Source: Ga0077555 sp041397775 (GTDB lineage: Bacteria; Pseudomonadota; Alphaproteobacteria; Rhizobiales; Hyphomicrobiaceae). From it: a DNA stretch of 64,000 nucleotides. Positions within the stretch are counted from its first letter, which is position 1, and every line of letters begins with the position of its first letter. This document shows, piece after piece, positions 1 through 8,956 of this stretch. The stretch is from NCBI GenBank assembly GCA_041397775.1, contig JAWKWB010000007.1, positions 1 to 64,000 of the forward strand, in the 5' to 3' direction. The position numbers were made by a program, and so were the translations under genes. The notes under the pieces were generated by a model, which was given only the letters and a program-made list of their open reading frames with translations, made no database searches and was not told the DNA's origin.

Positions 1-170
1 CGAACCTCGCCGCTCGCAAGCTGCGCTAGGCGGACCGATGCCTTCTGCACGAGGCTGCGGGCCGGACCCTGGGCCACGGCGAGGCACAGATCCTCGGCGG
101 CAGGTGCCGGCGCTGGCATCGCGAGCGCGAGACAGGTGGCGAGTGAGAGAACGATCCAACGCAGCGACAT
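1..170 (-). CDS. N-terminus of a secreted protein of unknown function (runs off the window)
   Basis: Reading leftward from an ATG at 170, 56 codons are open to the window edge. The product starts with a classical Sec signal peptide (MSLRW, a hydrophobic stretch of about 14 residues, then PAPAPAAE, a likely cleavage after Ala-Ala). The mature part begins EDLCLAVAQGPARSLVQ. A GAGGAA ribosome-binding site lies about 9 nt upstream. It begins 28 bp after the stop of the CoA-transferase gene on the same strand, so the two are probably cotranscribed. Too little is visible to name a family. Confidence 0.6.
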   Translation of the reverse strand, partial: MSLRWIVLSLATCLALAMPAPAPAAEDLCLAVAQGPARSLVQKASVRLAQLASGEV

Positions 171-198
171 GGGCCCTGTTCCTCTCTCTGGCTCGGGA

Positions 199-1407
199 TC
201 ACCCCATGGCGCCGGCGGCGCGTAGGGAGGCGATCTCCTCAGGCGTGAAGCCGGCGTCCCCCAGCACGCCGTCGGTGTCGGCGCCCAGATCCGGCCCCGG
301 GCGCGCCGGTCGCGTCGCGATGCCGGCAATCTGGAAGGGGGCCGCGATCGTGCGCGGCATGTCCGGGATCGACGTTGGAACCACGATGCCGGCCGCTTCG
401 GCCTGCGTGTCGTCCACGACGTCGGCGGTCCGCGCGATGAAGGCGTGCGGAATGTTGTGCGCGAAGAGTATGCGGCGCCAGTCCTCCAGCGCCCGGGCCC
501 GGAAGACGGGATCGAGCGCGGCGGTCAGCACGGCGGCATTGCGCCGGCGTTCGGACGTCTCGGCAAAGCGCGGGTCGGCCGCGATGTCCGGGCGCTCGAT
601 GGCGCGGCAGAAGGCGTCCCACAGCTTGTCCTCGCGCACGGCGGCGATCTGCAGCCAGCGGCCGTCGGACGTCTCGTAGATGTTGGCGAGCGCACTGCGC
701 GGCCGTTCACGCGGCGGGCGGTGGCCGATGTGGGCATCGAGGAGGGCGGCCTGCGCCATGACGCCGTTCGACCACAGGCCGTTGGCGAGGAGCGAACTCG
801 CCACCATGCTGCCCCGGCCCGTGCGTTCGCGGTCGTAGAGCGCCATCAGGATACCCGAGAGCAGCCCCATAGCCGAGGAACGGTCGCCCTGGGCGGGGAG
901 CGAGAACGATGGCGGCTGGCCTTCGTAGCGGCAGGCGTCGAGAATGCCTGCGCGACCGAAGAAGGCGGTCGAATCATAGCCCGGCTGGTCCTTGTCGGGA
1001 CCGTCCTCTCCATAACCGGTGAACGAGGCATAGATGAGCCGCGGATTGACGCGCGAAACGTCCTCGTAGGTCAGCCGCAAGCGCTCGCGCACGGGCAATG
1101 GGAAGTTGGTGATGAGGATGTCGGCTTCCCCGATGAGGCGATCCAGCACGTCGCGCGCGGCCGCGTTCTTGAGATCGAGGGCGACGGAGCGCTTGTTGCG
1201 GGAGTCGAGGTGCCAGAGGAAGTTCGTCTCGGACTGGGGAATGTGCGGGAGACGGTAGTTCTGCCGGTGAGGATCGCCGCCGTCGGGTTGCTCGATCTTG
1301 ATCACGTCGGCGCCGAAGTCGGCCAGGATGACGGCCGCGGCAGGCGCAGCGATCCACGTTGCCACATCCAGTACCTTCAGCCCTGCAAGCGGCAAACGTT
1401 CGCTCAT
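199..1407 (-). CDS. Class III CoA-transferase (CaiB/BaiF family)
   Basis: 402 residues, the usual size for this family. Enzymes of this type move CoA from an acyl-CoA donor to a carboxylic acid in the cytosol through a covalent aspartyl intermediate. The N-terminal Rossmann-like part shows LAGLKVLDVATW and the FGADVIKIEQP signature (about 31-41). The catalytic aspartate is probably Asp145 in QPGYDSTAFFGRAG, aligning with the PAFD motif of relatives. The C-terminal lobe has the expected DGRWLQIAAV segment. It is the first of four paralogues in the window. Its natural acid substrate cannot be read from sequence. A short secreted-protein gene follows 28 bp downstream, and the GT4 gene upstream reads the same way across an 89-bp gap. 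Confidence 0.9.
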   Translation of the reverse strand: MSERLPLAGLKVLDVATWIAAPAAAVILADFGADVIKIEQPDGGDPHRQNYRLPHIPQSETNFLWHLDSRNKRSVALDLKNAAARDVLDRLIGEADILITNFPLPVRERLRLTYEDVSRVNPRLIYASFTGYGEDGPDKDQPGYDSTAFFGRAGILDACRYEGQPPSFSLPAQGDRSSAMGLLSGILMALYDRERTGRGSMVASSLLANGLWSNGVMAQAALLDAHIGHRPPRERPRSALANIYETSDGRWLQIAAVREDKLWDAFCRAIERPDIAADPRFAETSERRRNAAVLTAALDPVFRARALEDWRRILFAHNIPHAFIARTADVVDDTQAEAAGIVVPTSIPDMPRTIAAPFQIAGIATRPARPGPDLGADTDGVLGDAGFTPEEIASLRAAGAMG

Positions 1408-1496
1408 GCGTCCCGTATCTCCCGTGATCCGATCAGGCGAAGCTAACCCGGAGCGGGCCGAGGGGGAAGCACGCTCGTCGGGCAGCCCATGCCCGT

Positions 1497-2747
1497 TCAG
1501 GCGGGACCCGTCATGGCCCCGTAGGCGGTGACGACGGCACGGGCGAGCGCCGCTTCCGTGTAGCCCGACAGCACCCTCGCCCGTGCCGCCTGGCCGAGCC
1601 GCGTCCGCAACGCCGGATCGCGCGCCAGCCCTTCGAGCGCATCGGCCAGGGCGTCAGCATCGCCGGGCGGCACGATCAGGCCGTTGACGCCGTGCGCGAC
1701 AAAATGCCGGCAGCCCGGTACGTCGGAGACGACGACGGCGCGGCCGCAGGCAGCCGCTTCCAGGAGGGCGCGCGGCATGCCTTCGCGACTGATGGCAGGC
1801 AGCACGAAGATGTCCGAGGTTCGCCAGACGGCGGCGACATCGCGCGTGAAGCCCATGTAGCGGCGGCCCACCCCGTCGCTCCAGGCCTCGATATCGGCGC
1901 GTGGAATGGCTTCGGGGTTGCCTTCGTCCGTATCGCCGTAGAGGGCGACGGTGAGTGGCACGCCGCGGCGTCCGAGGATCTCGGCGGCCTCCATCAGGAC
2001 CGCGACGCCCTTGGAGCGGATCATGCGCGCGACGAAGGCGGCGACCGGCGGCGCGTTGCCGGGATCGGGCCAGGCGGGGAAGGCCTGCGGATCGATGCCC
2101 GCGCCGCCGAGCAGGCTCGCGCGCTGGCCGGGGGCCACGCCGCCGTCCCGGAGAAATGCGAGGTCTTCGGGATTCTCGACCAGCAGCCAGCCCTGGGGCC
2201 GCGCCACGACGCGGCGGATGATGGCGAGCGCCACACGCCGCGCCGCGCGCGCCTTGGCCGTTTCGGAAATTGCCAGGAAGCCGAGGCCCGTCATGTGCAC
2301 CACGGCGTGCGGCACGCGCGACATGAGCACTGCGATGCCACCGAGAACGATCGGCTTCATGGCGATCATGTGCACCACGTCGGGCTGCTCCACGGCGATG
2401 ATGGCGCGCAGCCGGCGCACCGTCGCGATCTCGCGTGCCGGGTTCATCGAGGAGCGGTTGTAGGCGAGGTCGATGGTCCGGCAGCCCAGTGCCTCCAGTT
2501 CTCCCATGCGGCCGGACGAGCGCGTGACCACGACGATCTCGCGCGCCAGGGTCTGCAGTGTGCGCAGCAGGGGCTGGAAGTGGGACAGCGCGAACCAGTC
2601 CTCGGTCACGAGAACGAGGATCTTGGCCAGATGCGGCGGCTTCGCCGCGCAGTCGGGTGTGTGCGGGGCGGGCTCGGGCGGCATGGTTGCGGCCTCCACG
2701 GCGGGGCGCGCGGCATGCTGGTCTGGAATGGCGCCATTGCGGGTCAT
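1497..2747 (-). CDS. Glycosyltransferase family 4 (GT-B fold)
   Basis: 416 residues from the ATG at 2747. The frame stays open further upstream, but that part overlaps the divergent hydrolase gene and is not coding-like. The product has an N-terminal acceptor domain (KILVLVTEDWFALSHF, then a PDVVHMIAMKP segment) and a C-terminal nucleotide-sugar domain with FVARMIRSKGV and the GT4 hallmark LPAISREGMPRALLEAAACG, whose first E (EGMPRALLEA) and second E form the E-x7-E motif. It ends with the usual HGVNGLIVPPGD segment. The likely role is transfer of a sugar to a lipid-linked or polysaccharide acceptor at the inner membrane face, similar to PglA/WbpT-type enzymes. No other polysaccharide genes adjoin it, so the pathway is unknown. 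Confidence 0.88.
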   Translation of the reverse strand: MTRNGAIPDQHAARPAVEAATMPPEPAPHTPDCAAKPPHLAKILVLVTEDWFALSHFQPLLRTLQTLAREIVVVTRSSGRMGELEALGCRTIDLAYNRSSMNPAREIATVRRLRAIIAVEQPDVVHMIAMKPIVLGGIAVLMSRVPHAVVHMTGLGFLAISETAKARAARRVALAIIRRVVARPQGWLLVENPEDLAFLRDGGVAPGQRASLLGGAGIDPQAFPAWPDPGNAPPVAAFVARMIRSKGVAVLMEAAEILGRRGVPLTVALYGDTDEGNPEAIPRADIEAWSDGVGRRYMGFTRDVAAVWRTSDIFVLPAISREGMPRALLEAAACGRAVVVSDVPGCRHFVAHGVNGLIVPPGDADALADALEGLARDPALRTRLGQAARARVLSGYTEAALARAVVTAYGAMTGPA

Positions 2748-2844
2748 AGCGCTGCCGCCTATCAGTGTGAGCGAGACTTGAAAAGGGGCAGCCGTCGCCG
2801 CAGGGCGTCTGGACTGTTCAGTCCACTGAAAAGGCGAGGAGTGA

Positions 2845-4047
2845 ATGACGGCACTGTTGATGCAGGGATTTCCGCCGGCCGAAGGCGGCCAGGTGACGCT
2901 CGCGAACTGGCGCACGTCGCCCTTCAACCACTGGGCGTTCCACCATGTGCGCGAGATCGTGCCCTCCGCCGAGATCGCCAACGATCCCGGAAATGTGCGC
3001 GACCTGCCGACCGCGCCGGCCGATCTGGAGGCGATCGCGTTCAATGCGGGTGAGGGCGCGCGCACGACGTTCGGCCAATTCCTCGACGCCAGCGATACGG
3101 ACGGTATCGTCGTCATCCATCGTGGACGCATCGTTCTGGAGCGCTACGGCAACGGCATGACGGCACGCACGCCGCACATCCTCATGTCCGTGTCGAAGTC
3201 GATGCTCGGCCTGCTCGCGGGCATTCTCGCCGGGCGCAAGATCCTCGACCTCGACAAGCCCGTGACCGCCTACGTGCCGGAAGTGGCCGAGACCGCCTAT
3301 CGCGGGGCGAGCGTGCGGCAGTTGCTGGACATGCGTGTCGGCGTCGCCTTCGACGAAGACTATCTCGCCACGTCCGGGCCGATCATCGCCTACCGCAAGT
3401 CGACCAACTGGAACCCGCTGGCGCCAGGCGAAACCGCGTCGGACCTGCGTCGTTTCTACAAGCACCTCGCCGGGTCGGACGGCGAGCATGGCGGTCGCTT
3501 CCACTACGTATCGCCCAACACCGACCTGCTCGGCTGGGTCATCGAGCGGGCGGCCGGCGCACGCTACGCCGATCTGATGAGCGAGCTGCTGTGGCAGCCG
3601 ATGGGGGCGGCCACTTCGGCCTACATCACGGTCGACCGGCTCGGTGCACCGCGCTGCGCGGGCGGCATGTGCACGACGACGCGCGATCTGGCGCTGGTGG
3701 GCCAGCTCCTGATCGAGGGCGGCGCGCGCGGTGGCCGCACGATCGTCCCGGAGAGCTGGATTGCCGATATCACGCTGGCCGGCAGTCCCAGTGCATGGCG
3801 CCAGGGGAGCTTCCTCGGCTATTATCCCGACATCGACATGCACTACCGCGCGAAATGGTACGTCGAGCGCGGCCCGCGGCCATTGCTGTTCGGTATGGGC
3901 ATCCACGGGCAGAACCTGTTCGTCGATCCCAGGGCCGAACTGGTGATCGCCAAGCAGTCCTCGCAGGCACTGCCGATCGATCCATCGATGATTGCCCTTA
4001 CCAGCCGCGCCGTGAACGCCATGCGGGAGGAAATGCAGGGGAATTGA
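2845..4047 (+). CDS. NylB/EstB-like serine hydrolase (beta-lactamase fold, family S12)
   Basis: 400 residues without an obvious signal peptide, hence probably cytosolic. The catalytic S-x-x-K is MSVSKS with Ser115 and Lys118, and the second motif lies in HYVSPNTDLLGW (Tyr and Asn). From memory it resembles 6-aminohexanoate-dimer hydrolase NylB along its whole length: NHWAFHH near residue 30, VTAYVPEVA, LLDMRVGVAFDEDY, and GIHGQNLFVDP near the C-terminus. NylB has a catalytically important Asp in the segment after DEDY; here that segment reads AYRKSTNW, so nylon-oligomer hydrolysis is not implied. An ester or amide hydrolase is the safe call. The macro-domain gene starts 4 bp after its stop, so the two are almost certainly cotranscribed. 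Confidence 0.88.
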   Translation: MTALLMQGFPPAEGGQVTLANWRTSPFNHWAFHHVREIVPSAEIANDPGNVRDLPTAPADLEAIAFNAGEGARTTFGQFLDASDTDGIVVIHRGRIVLERYGNGMTARTPHILMSVSKSMLGLLAGILAGRKILDLDKPVTAYVPEVAETAYRGASVRQLLDMRVGVAFDEDYLATSGPIIAYRKSTNWNPLAPGETASDLRRFYKHLAGSDGEHGGRFHYVSPNTDLLGWVIERAAGARYADLMSELLWQPMGAATSAYITVDRLGAPRCAGGMCTTTRDLALVGQLLIEGGARGGRTIVPESWIADITLAGSPSAWRQGSFLGYYPDIDMHYRAKWYVERGPRPLLFGMGIHGQNLFVDPRAELVIAKQSSQALPIDPSMIALTSRAVNAMREEMQGN

Positions 4048-4051
4048 TATC

Positions 4052-4576
4052 ATGACCCACCGCATCGAGGTCATCGAAGCCGATATCACCACGCTCGACG
4101 TCGACGCCATCGTCAACGCCGCCAACGAAACACTCCTTGGCGGCGGCGGCGTCGACGGGGCCATCCACCGGGCGGCAGGCCCCGAGCTTCTGGCGGAGTG
4201 CCGGACGCTCGGCGGCTGCCCGACGGGTGAGGCACGGATCACGAAGGGGTATCGCCTGAAGGCCCGCTACGTGATCCACACGGTTGGGCCGATCTGGCGG
4301 GGCGGGCGCGCGGGCGAACCCGAGCTGCTGGCGGCGGCCTACCGCAATTCGCTGGCGCTGGCCCAGGCGCACGGGCTCGGATCCATCGCATTCCCCGCGA
4401 TCTCGACGGGCGTCTACCGTTTTCCCGCCGATCTTGCTGCGACCATCGCCGTCGGGACCATCGCGGGGCATCTCGCCGGCGACCGGACGCTGGAACGGGT
4501 GCTGCTCGCCTGCTTCGGCCGCGATTCGGCCGACCAGCACCGTGCCGCGCTTGCCGCCCTGACCGGCGGGAACTGA
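4052..4576 (+). CDS. Macro-domain O-acetyl-ADP-ribose deacetylase (YmdB-like)
   Basis: 174 residues forming one macro domain. Visible motifs are IEVIEADITTLDVDAIVNAAN (approximate positions 5-25), the glycine loop LLGGGGVDGAIHRAAG (about 28-43), VIHTVGP and the distal SIAFPAISTGVYRFP loop. These match the MacroD/YmdB class, including the N-A-A-N and G-G-G-V-D-G-A-I residues that hold ADP-ribose. The family removes acetyl from O-acetyl-ADP-ribose or ADP-ribose from acidic side chains in the cytosol. It starts 4 bp behind the NylB-like gene, probably as the second gene of a two-gene operon. Downstream the strand holds no gene for about 700 bp. Confidence 0.93.
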   Translation: MTHRIEVIEADITTLDVDAIVNAANETLLGGGGVDGAIHRAAGPELLAECRTLGGCPTGEARITKGYRLKARYVIHTVGPIWRGGRAGEPELLAAAYRNSLALAQAHGLGSIAFPAISTGVYRFPADLAATIAVGTIAGHLAGDRTLERVLLACFGRDSADQHRAALAALTGGN

Positions 4577-4577
4577 C

Positions 4578-4607
4578 CAGTGTGGCGGATTGGACGTCCA
4601 CTCCATG
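4578..4607 (-). repeat. Partial copy of palindromic element A
   Basis: These 30 bp match the reverse complement of the right half of element A at 12266-12295, with a core GTGTGGCGGATTGGACGTCC shared exactly and only two or three substitutions in the remainder. The copy lies two bases after the macro-domain stop. Fragments of the second arm (GTCGAGCGG) can still be recognised 40-50 bp further on, so this looks like a decayed copy of the same dispersed element. Confidence 0.7.
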
Positions 4608-4673
4608 CTTGCTGCTCTCTGCCGCTCCCTGCTTGCCGCCGGCGCGTCGAGCGGCCATCCTGTCTTCACGCCA

Positions 4674-4735
4674 CACTCCCCGGTTTCCCGGAGATTGCGC
4701 CCGATCCTCCCCTCGCACTCCCCGGTTTCCCGGAG
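4674..4735. repeat. Two direct copies of a 20-bp GC-rich repeat
   Basis: CACTCCCCGGTTTCCCGGAG occurs at 4674-4693 and again, identical, at 4716-4735 (42-bp period). A related sequence in opposite orientation (CTCCCCCCGGTTCCCCGG on the minus strand) lies at 4897-4914. The copies are in the untranslated region before the 1168-residue membrane protein. Their role is unknown. Confidence 0.7.
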
Positions 4736-5274
4736 GCCGCGCGGAGCGCGGCCGTCCGGGATCTTTCGCGGTGAGGGCTACGACGGGCGTGGCAGCGTGT
4801 GGCTGCCGTGCCCGGGTGCCTTTGTGGCTCGGTGCCCGGCGGCGCCGGGAAAGACCCCGGCTCGGGCAGCGGCCGGGCTCTCGCCCACCCGCTTGGCCGG
4901 GGAACCGGGGGGAGAGGCGAGACCAGGGCGAATCAGTGCGGCCACAGCTTGCGGAAGGCCCAAAGGTTTCCAAATTGTTACGTGCCAAATCGGCATGATC
5001 ATGAGAGCATTGGACGACGGTTTGCAGGCCTTGATGGTCTGCAGGCGTTGGATGTGCGGCCCGGGTCGGGCGACCCGAGGCGTGCACTTCGGCTGGGGTG
5101 CCTTGTGCGCACGTACACCCCCGAGGCGTCGCCCGGGCTGCTTGTTTCCAGGTTTTTTGAACAAGCATTCACGGCGTCGTCGCGAGGTTGCCACGAGAGT
5201 GTCGCAAAAGGGCACTCTGTTTGCCGTTTGGCGACGGGGTCGACACCGTCTGCGCATCTGGTGGGAAGGAAGAG
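4736..5274. other. Non-coding spacer upstream of the large membrane protein
   Basis: Together with the repeats before it this makes almost 700 bp without a convincing gene. The open frames here are low-complexity Arg/Pro/Gly-rich and lack ribosome-binding sites. It contains GC-rich inverted segments near 5060-5130 (GCCCGGGTCGGGCGACCC against a later CGTCGCCCGGGC) and a repeated TGCAGGC-TTGATG pattern near 5022-5052. The promoter of the following gene is probably in the less GC-rich stretch 4970-5010 or 5150-5230, but no convincing -35/-10 pair can be assigned. Confidence 0.5.
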
Positions 5275-8200
5275 ATGACGGAGCAGCTCGATACCGCGCC
5301 GCTCGGGCGCCTTGTCGAAATGCTGAAGAACTACAGCGGCATAATTGTGCCGCTGCTGGCGTTCTTGGCATTGCTGATGCTGCTCTCGCGCCTGCTGGGC
5401 CGCGGGCGCGATCGCCGTGCGACCGGAGGCGTCGGCTCCCGAATCACCGATGCGGCCGTCCGCGCCTTCACCACCAATTGGCAGCTGACGCTCCTCGCCA
5501 CGACGGCGTTCGTCCTGTCCCTGGCCTCCGGCTGGACGACATGGGACGGCATGCGCAACTTCACGGGCGAGCCGATCCTGTCGTTCATGGTGACGTTCGG
5601 CATCCAGGGCGTGATGTTGATCATCGCCTGGCTGATCGGCGAGAGCTTCGCCTCCGGCATGAGCCAGCGCTCCAGCGAGGCACGGGTCAGGTCCACGGGC
5701 GAATGGACCGCCGGCATGGTCGCTGGCGGCCTGCTCGGCCTGTCGGTCATCACCGCAGCCGCCAAGGGCCTCGGCATGTTCGACATGGCGAGCGTCGGTG
5801 CGGGCGGGTTCACGTGGTGGTCGCTGGCGGACAAGGCCGTCTACATCGCCCTGGCCGTTCTGCTGCTGGCGTCGCTGGTCATCAACCACAAGAGCGAGAT
5901 CGCCCAGCCCTACGTGCAGTCGGCACGCATCATGGCCAAGAATGCCGTGCTGTGGGTCATGTTCCTGAGCTGCATGGCGACGAGCGTCTTCTTCTCCTTC
6001 GACAGCTTGTTTTCCTCGATATTCCCGCAGAGCGAGCGCCAGCGCGCCGCCGAGATCCGTGCGAGCCGCCAGGTCGCCGGCATCGTGGCCGACATCGGCG
6101 ACATGATCACGCGCCGCCAGGTCGAGGAGGCGGATCGCCTCTTCAAGTCCGGGGGGTGGCAGGCCTATGAGCGCAACCTCACCGAACTCGCAAGACAATC
6201 GCAGGGCGCCGAACGCGACATCGAAGCTTATTTCGTCGAGCAGATGGAAGGCCGACGGCGCTCCATCGCCGAGCAGCAGGAGCGCATCTCCACCGCACAG
6301 AGCGGGCAGGCGGGCCTCGCCGCCAAGAAGGTCGCGCTGACCGACGAATTGTCACGCCTCAAGGGCGAGCGACCGACGCTGGCCTCCGAGCTCACCGAGA
6401 AGAAGACCGAGCTGGACACACGTGCGCGCGGCCTCGATGCCAAGCGCGTGGAGGCGATGGCCGAGGAGCGGGGTGCGGAAGGCTCGCTGAAGATCGGCAA
6501 GGGCCCGAAGTATCGCGAGCGGATGGGCGAGCTGCGCCAGCTCCAGGATGCTTTCAAGATCCAGGAGGAGCGTGTCGCCGATGCGCAGAAGCGGCTGACG
6601 GCCATCGACACGCGCGTCGCCAAGATCCAGCGGGAGCTGGCGGCGATCGACGGCGATATCGCCAAGCTGACCGGCGAAACCCAGACCGCCGAGACGCGCA
6701 TCAAGGCGATGGAGGAAACCAGGCAGGGCGAGGAAGGCCCCAGGGTCGATCCGGCCCGCGTGCGCAATGCCTTCGAAAAGGCCCGTGCCGACTTCCAGCA
6801 GGACCCCAACGTCGAGAAGCTGAATGTGCTGGCCACGCAATGCGGCCAGCTGCACGCCGCCATGCTGGCGACGCCGGCGACCAAGGACCGCGTGCGCGGC
6901 ATCGATTGTGATCCAAAGCCCGCCAACGAGGCCGGCAGCCGCCTCTTTGCGCTCAATGCAGGTTTGGAGAGTTTTGCCAAGCATTGCTCGGGCGGTGACA
7001 AGCTGCCCCAGTCCGGCGGCACCGATGCGCTGCTGACGTTCGGGCGCACCTGCCTGCAGGACAGTGGTCTGCCGAGCCAGGACTTGACCGCGCTCGCCAC
7101 CAAGATTTCGTCCATCGACCTCAACCGCGACGACAAGGCCCATCGCTTCGTCGTGACGTGGAATGCGTTCCAGGACGGCAATCGTCTGGCCTATCTGGCG
7201 CTGGCCATCGCCATCGCCATCGATAGTCTCGTCTTCATGTCGGGCCTGTTCGGCGCCAATGCCGTTCGCTCGCCGCTGACGGATCTGGAGGGCCGCAGTG
7301 AGCTGACCGCAGACCAGCTCGAAGGCGCCATCGACGCGACGCTCCGTACGACGCCCGATCCCATGGCGACGCTGAGCGGCTTGCTGCGCGCCTTGCATCC
7401 GGTATCTGCAACAGATGGCTTCACGTCGGAGATCTATCTGGAAGAGCGTGATCCGCTCGTGGAGGACATGCGCTCGGTGCTCGTCGCAGGCGCCACCATC
7501 GGCGCGGTGCGCCGGGTGGGCGCGGACCGGTCGCGCTATCTGGTCTCCGCAGGTCTCGCCCGCTACTTCGCCGTCGCTCAGCGCAAGAGCTGGAGGACCC
7601 GTCCGGCGGATGCGGACAAGAAGGAGCTGGTGACGGTCATCGGTGTCTCGTTGCTGCCCGAGCCCGAGCGCAATGCGGCCATCGTGCTTTCCGAGCTGCA
7701 TCCGATTTCCGACGATCGCGGCTATTCGGCCGAGGTCTATCCCTTCGCGATCCCCGACGATCTGCGCCGGCAACTGGTGTTGAGTACGCTCGGTGCTGGC
7801 GCCACGATCAAGGGCGCGGTGCTGCGCGACCAGAAGGACGCCAAGCGCTACTACGTCAGCCCGGATTTCTATCGCACGCTGCTCTTGATGCGCGCAGGGG
7901 CCATCCCCGCCTACCGGTCGCAATTGCCGCCGCCCGAGGCACGGACCGCAGCGGCCGAGACCGTCGCCGTGCCGTTACAGGCCGAGCCGCCGCTGCAGAT
8001 CACCGATGCTTCCGCCGCGACCAAGGCACGAGCCGCGCGCGCGCCGGGTACGCCTCCGCCGTTGCCGTCGAGCGATGGCGAGGCCGGCAGCTTCGCACAG
8101 AGCGTGCCGGCGGTTGCCCAGACGCCGGATGCGGCGGTCGACGAGCCGATGCCGCGCGTCGCGCGTGCCGAGCCGGCCGTGTCCCCGCGCGACGAGGCGA

Positions 8201-8781
8201 TCGTGCGCAGCCTGGGCAGCCGCGTGCGGGCCGAGCTGATCCAGTTGGGCGGCGCCCATCCCTGGAGCGACCGTGAAATCGATCTGGCCGTCGCCATCGG
8301 GCAGAACAGCGAGCCGGAGCGGGCGCTGCGTGGCCTGTCGGGCCGCGCACCCGAGGTCTACAGGCGCGTCATCCATTCGATCAACGAGATGCGCTCGGGC
8401 ATCCAGGTCGCCTATGACGAGTTGAGCGAGATGCACAAGGGCGAAGGCCTCTATCTCGAGGTTCTGGAGACCGAGGCCGCCAAGCTCGTGCATCTCATGC
8501 CCGTGTTGATGCTGTCGCCCGGCGGGCCCTACCAGCTCATCCTCGAGCACGACCTCATTCCCCAGCTCGAGGCGCAGGCTGGAGAAGGCCATCTGAGCTC
8601 GAGAGACCAGCTCCTGCTCAACCGCATGCGGCATCAGGTGGAGGCGCTGAAGGCCCTGTCCGACACGCAGCGCGACCGCATGGAGCGCGTCGTCGAGATC
8701 ATCGATGCCTACGACGAGCGCATGCCGGCCCAGCAGGCCCAGAACTGGGAAGGCACGACCGGCAAACGAACCCTGAACTGA
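5275..8781 (+). CDS. 1168-residue membrane/coiled-coil protein of unknown function with internal duplication
   Basis: The start is the ATG at 5275, preceded by a strong GGAAGGAAGAG site. I do not recognise the family. About six membrane segments lie in the first 250 residues (near 20-41, 67-88, 100-125, 145-165, 190-208 and 225-248). They are followed by a long charged coiled coil (about 265-540; ERISTAQSGQAGLAAKKV, RLKGERPTLASELTEKKTEL), a globular part with several cysteines (about 555-630) and another membrane segment (near 638-660, LAYLALAIAIAIDSLVF). Residues of about 700-780 and 800-880 are homologous copies: LHPVSATDGFTSEIY with AGATIGAV against LHPISDDRGYSAEVY with AGATIKGAV. A Pro/Ala-rich linker (about 890-960) leads to a helical tail. 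This architecture suggests an inner-membrane scaffold or mechanosensing structure, but that is speculation. It is monocistronic. Confidence 0.85.
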   Translation: MTEQLDTAPLGRLVEMLKNYSGIIVPLLAFLALLMLLSRLLGRGRDRRATGGVGSRITDAAVRAFTTNWQLTLLATTAFVLSLASGWTTWDGMRNFTGEPILSFMVTFGIQGVMLIIAWLIGESFASGMSQRSSEARVRSTGEWTAGMVAGGLLGLSVITAAAKGLGMFDMASVGAGGFTWWSLADKAVYIALAVLLLASLVINHKSEIAQPYVQSARIMAKNAVLWVMFLSCMATSVFFSFDSLFSSIFPQSERQRAAEIRASRQVAGIVADIGDMITRRQVEEADRLFKSGGWQAYERNLTELARQSQGAERDIEAYFVEQMEGRRRSIAEQQERISTAQSGQAGLAAKKVALTDELSRLKGERPTLASELTEKKTELDTRARGLDAKRVEAMAEERGAEGSLKIGKGPKYRERMGELRQLQDAFKIQEERVADAQKRLTAIDTRVAKIQRELAAIDGDIAKLTGETQTAETRIKAMEETRQGEEGPRVDPARVRNAFEKARADFQQDPNVEKLNVLATQCGQLHAAMLATPATKDRVRGIDCDPKPANEAGSRLFALNAGLESFAKHCSGGDKLPQSGGTDALLTFGRTCLQDSGLPSQDLTALATKISSIDLNRDDKAHRFVVTWNAFQDGNRLAYLALAIAIAIDSLVFMSGLFGANAVRSPLTDLEGRSELTADQLEGAIDATLRTTPDPMATLSGLLRALHPVSATDGFTSEIYLEERDPLVEDMRSVLVAGATIGAVRRVGADRSRYLVSAGLARYFAVAQRKSWRTRPADADKKELVTVIGVSLLPEPERNAAIVLSELHPISDDRGYSAEVYPFAIPDDLRRQLVLSTLGAGATIKGAVLRDQKDAKRYYVSPDFYRTLLLMRAGAIPAYRSQLPPPEARTAAAETVAVPLQAEPPLQITDASAATKARAARAPGTPPPLPSSDGEAGSFAQSVPAVAQTPDAAVDEPMPRVARAEPAVSPRDEAIVRSLGSRVRAELIQLGGAHPWSDREIDLAVAIGQNSEPERALRGLSGRAPEVYRRVIHSINEMRSGIQVAYDELSEMHKGEGLYLEVLETEAAKLVHLMPVLMLSPGGPYQLILEHDLIPQLEAQAGEGHLSSRDQLLLNRMRHQVEALKALSDTQRDRMERVVEIIDAYDERMPAQQAQNWEGTTGKRTLN

Positions 8782-8810
8782 ACTTGCGTCCACAGATCGG
8801 AAAAATCGGC

Positions 8811-8836
8811 GGCTCTCCGGCAATGTCCGGGGAGCC
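8811..8836 (+). terminator. Probable terminator hairpin
   Basis: GGCTCTCCGG, a CAATGT loop and CCGGGGAGCC form a 10-bp stem with one mismatch, 29 bp after the stop of the large membrane protein. It is followed by GACTGCTTTCTG, so the T-run is weak. Rho-independent function is likely but not certain. Confidence 0.5.
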
Positions 8837-8956
8837 GACTGCTTTCTGAGCGACATCACATTTTTCGGACTTCGCGCGCGTCGGGTGGCTGTGCTTGTGT
8901 GGCGCGCCGGCCCGCCAGCCCGATTCGGCGGACGCATGATCGCGCGGAGACGCCCC

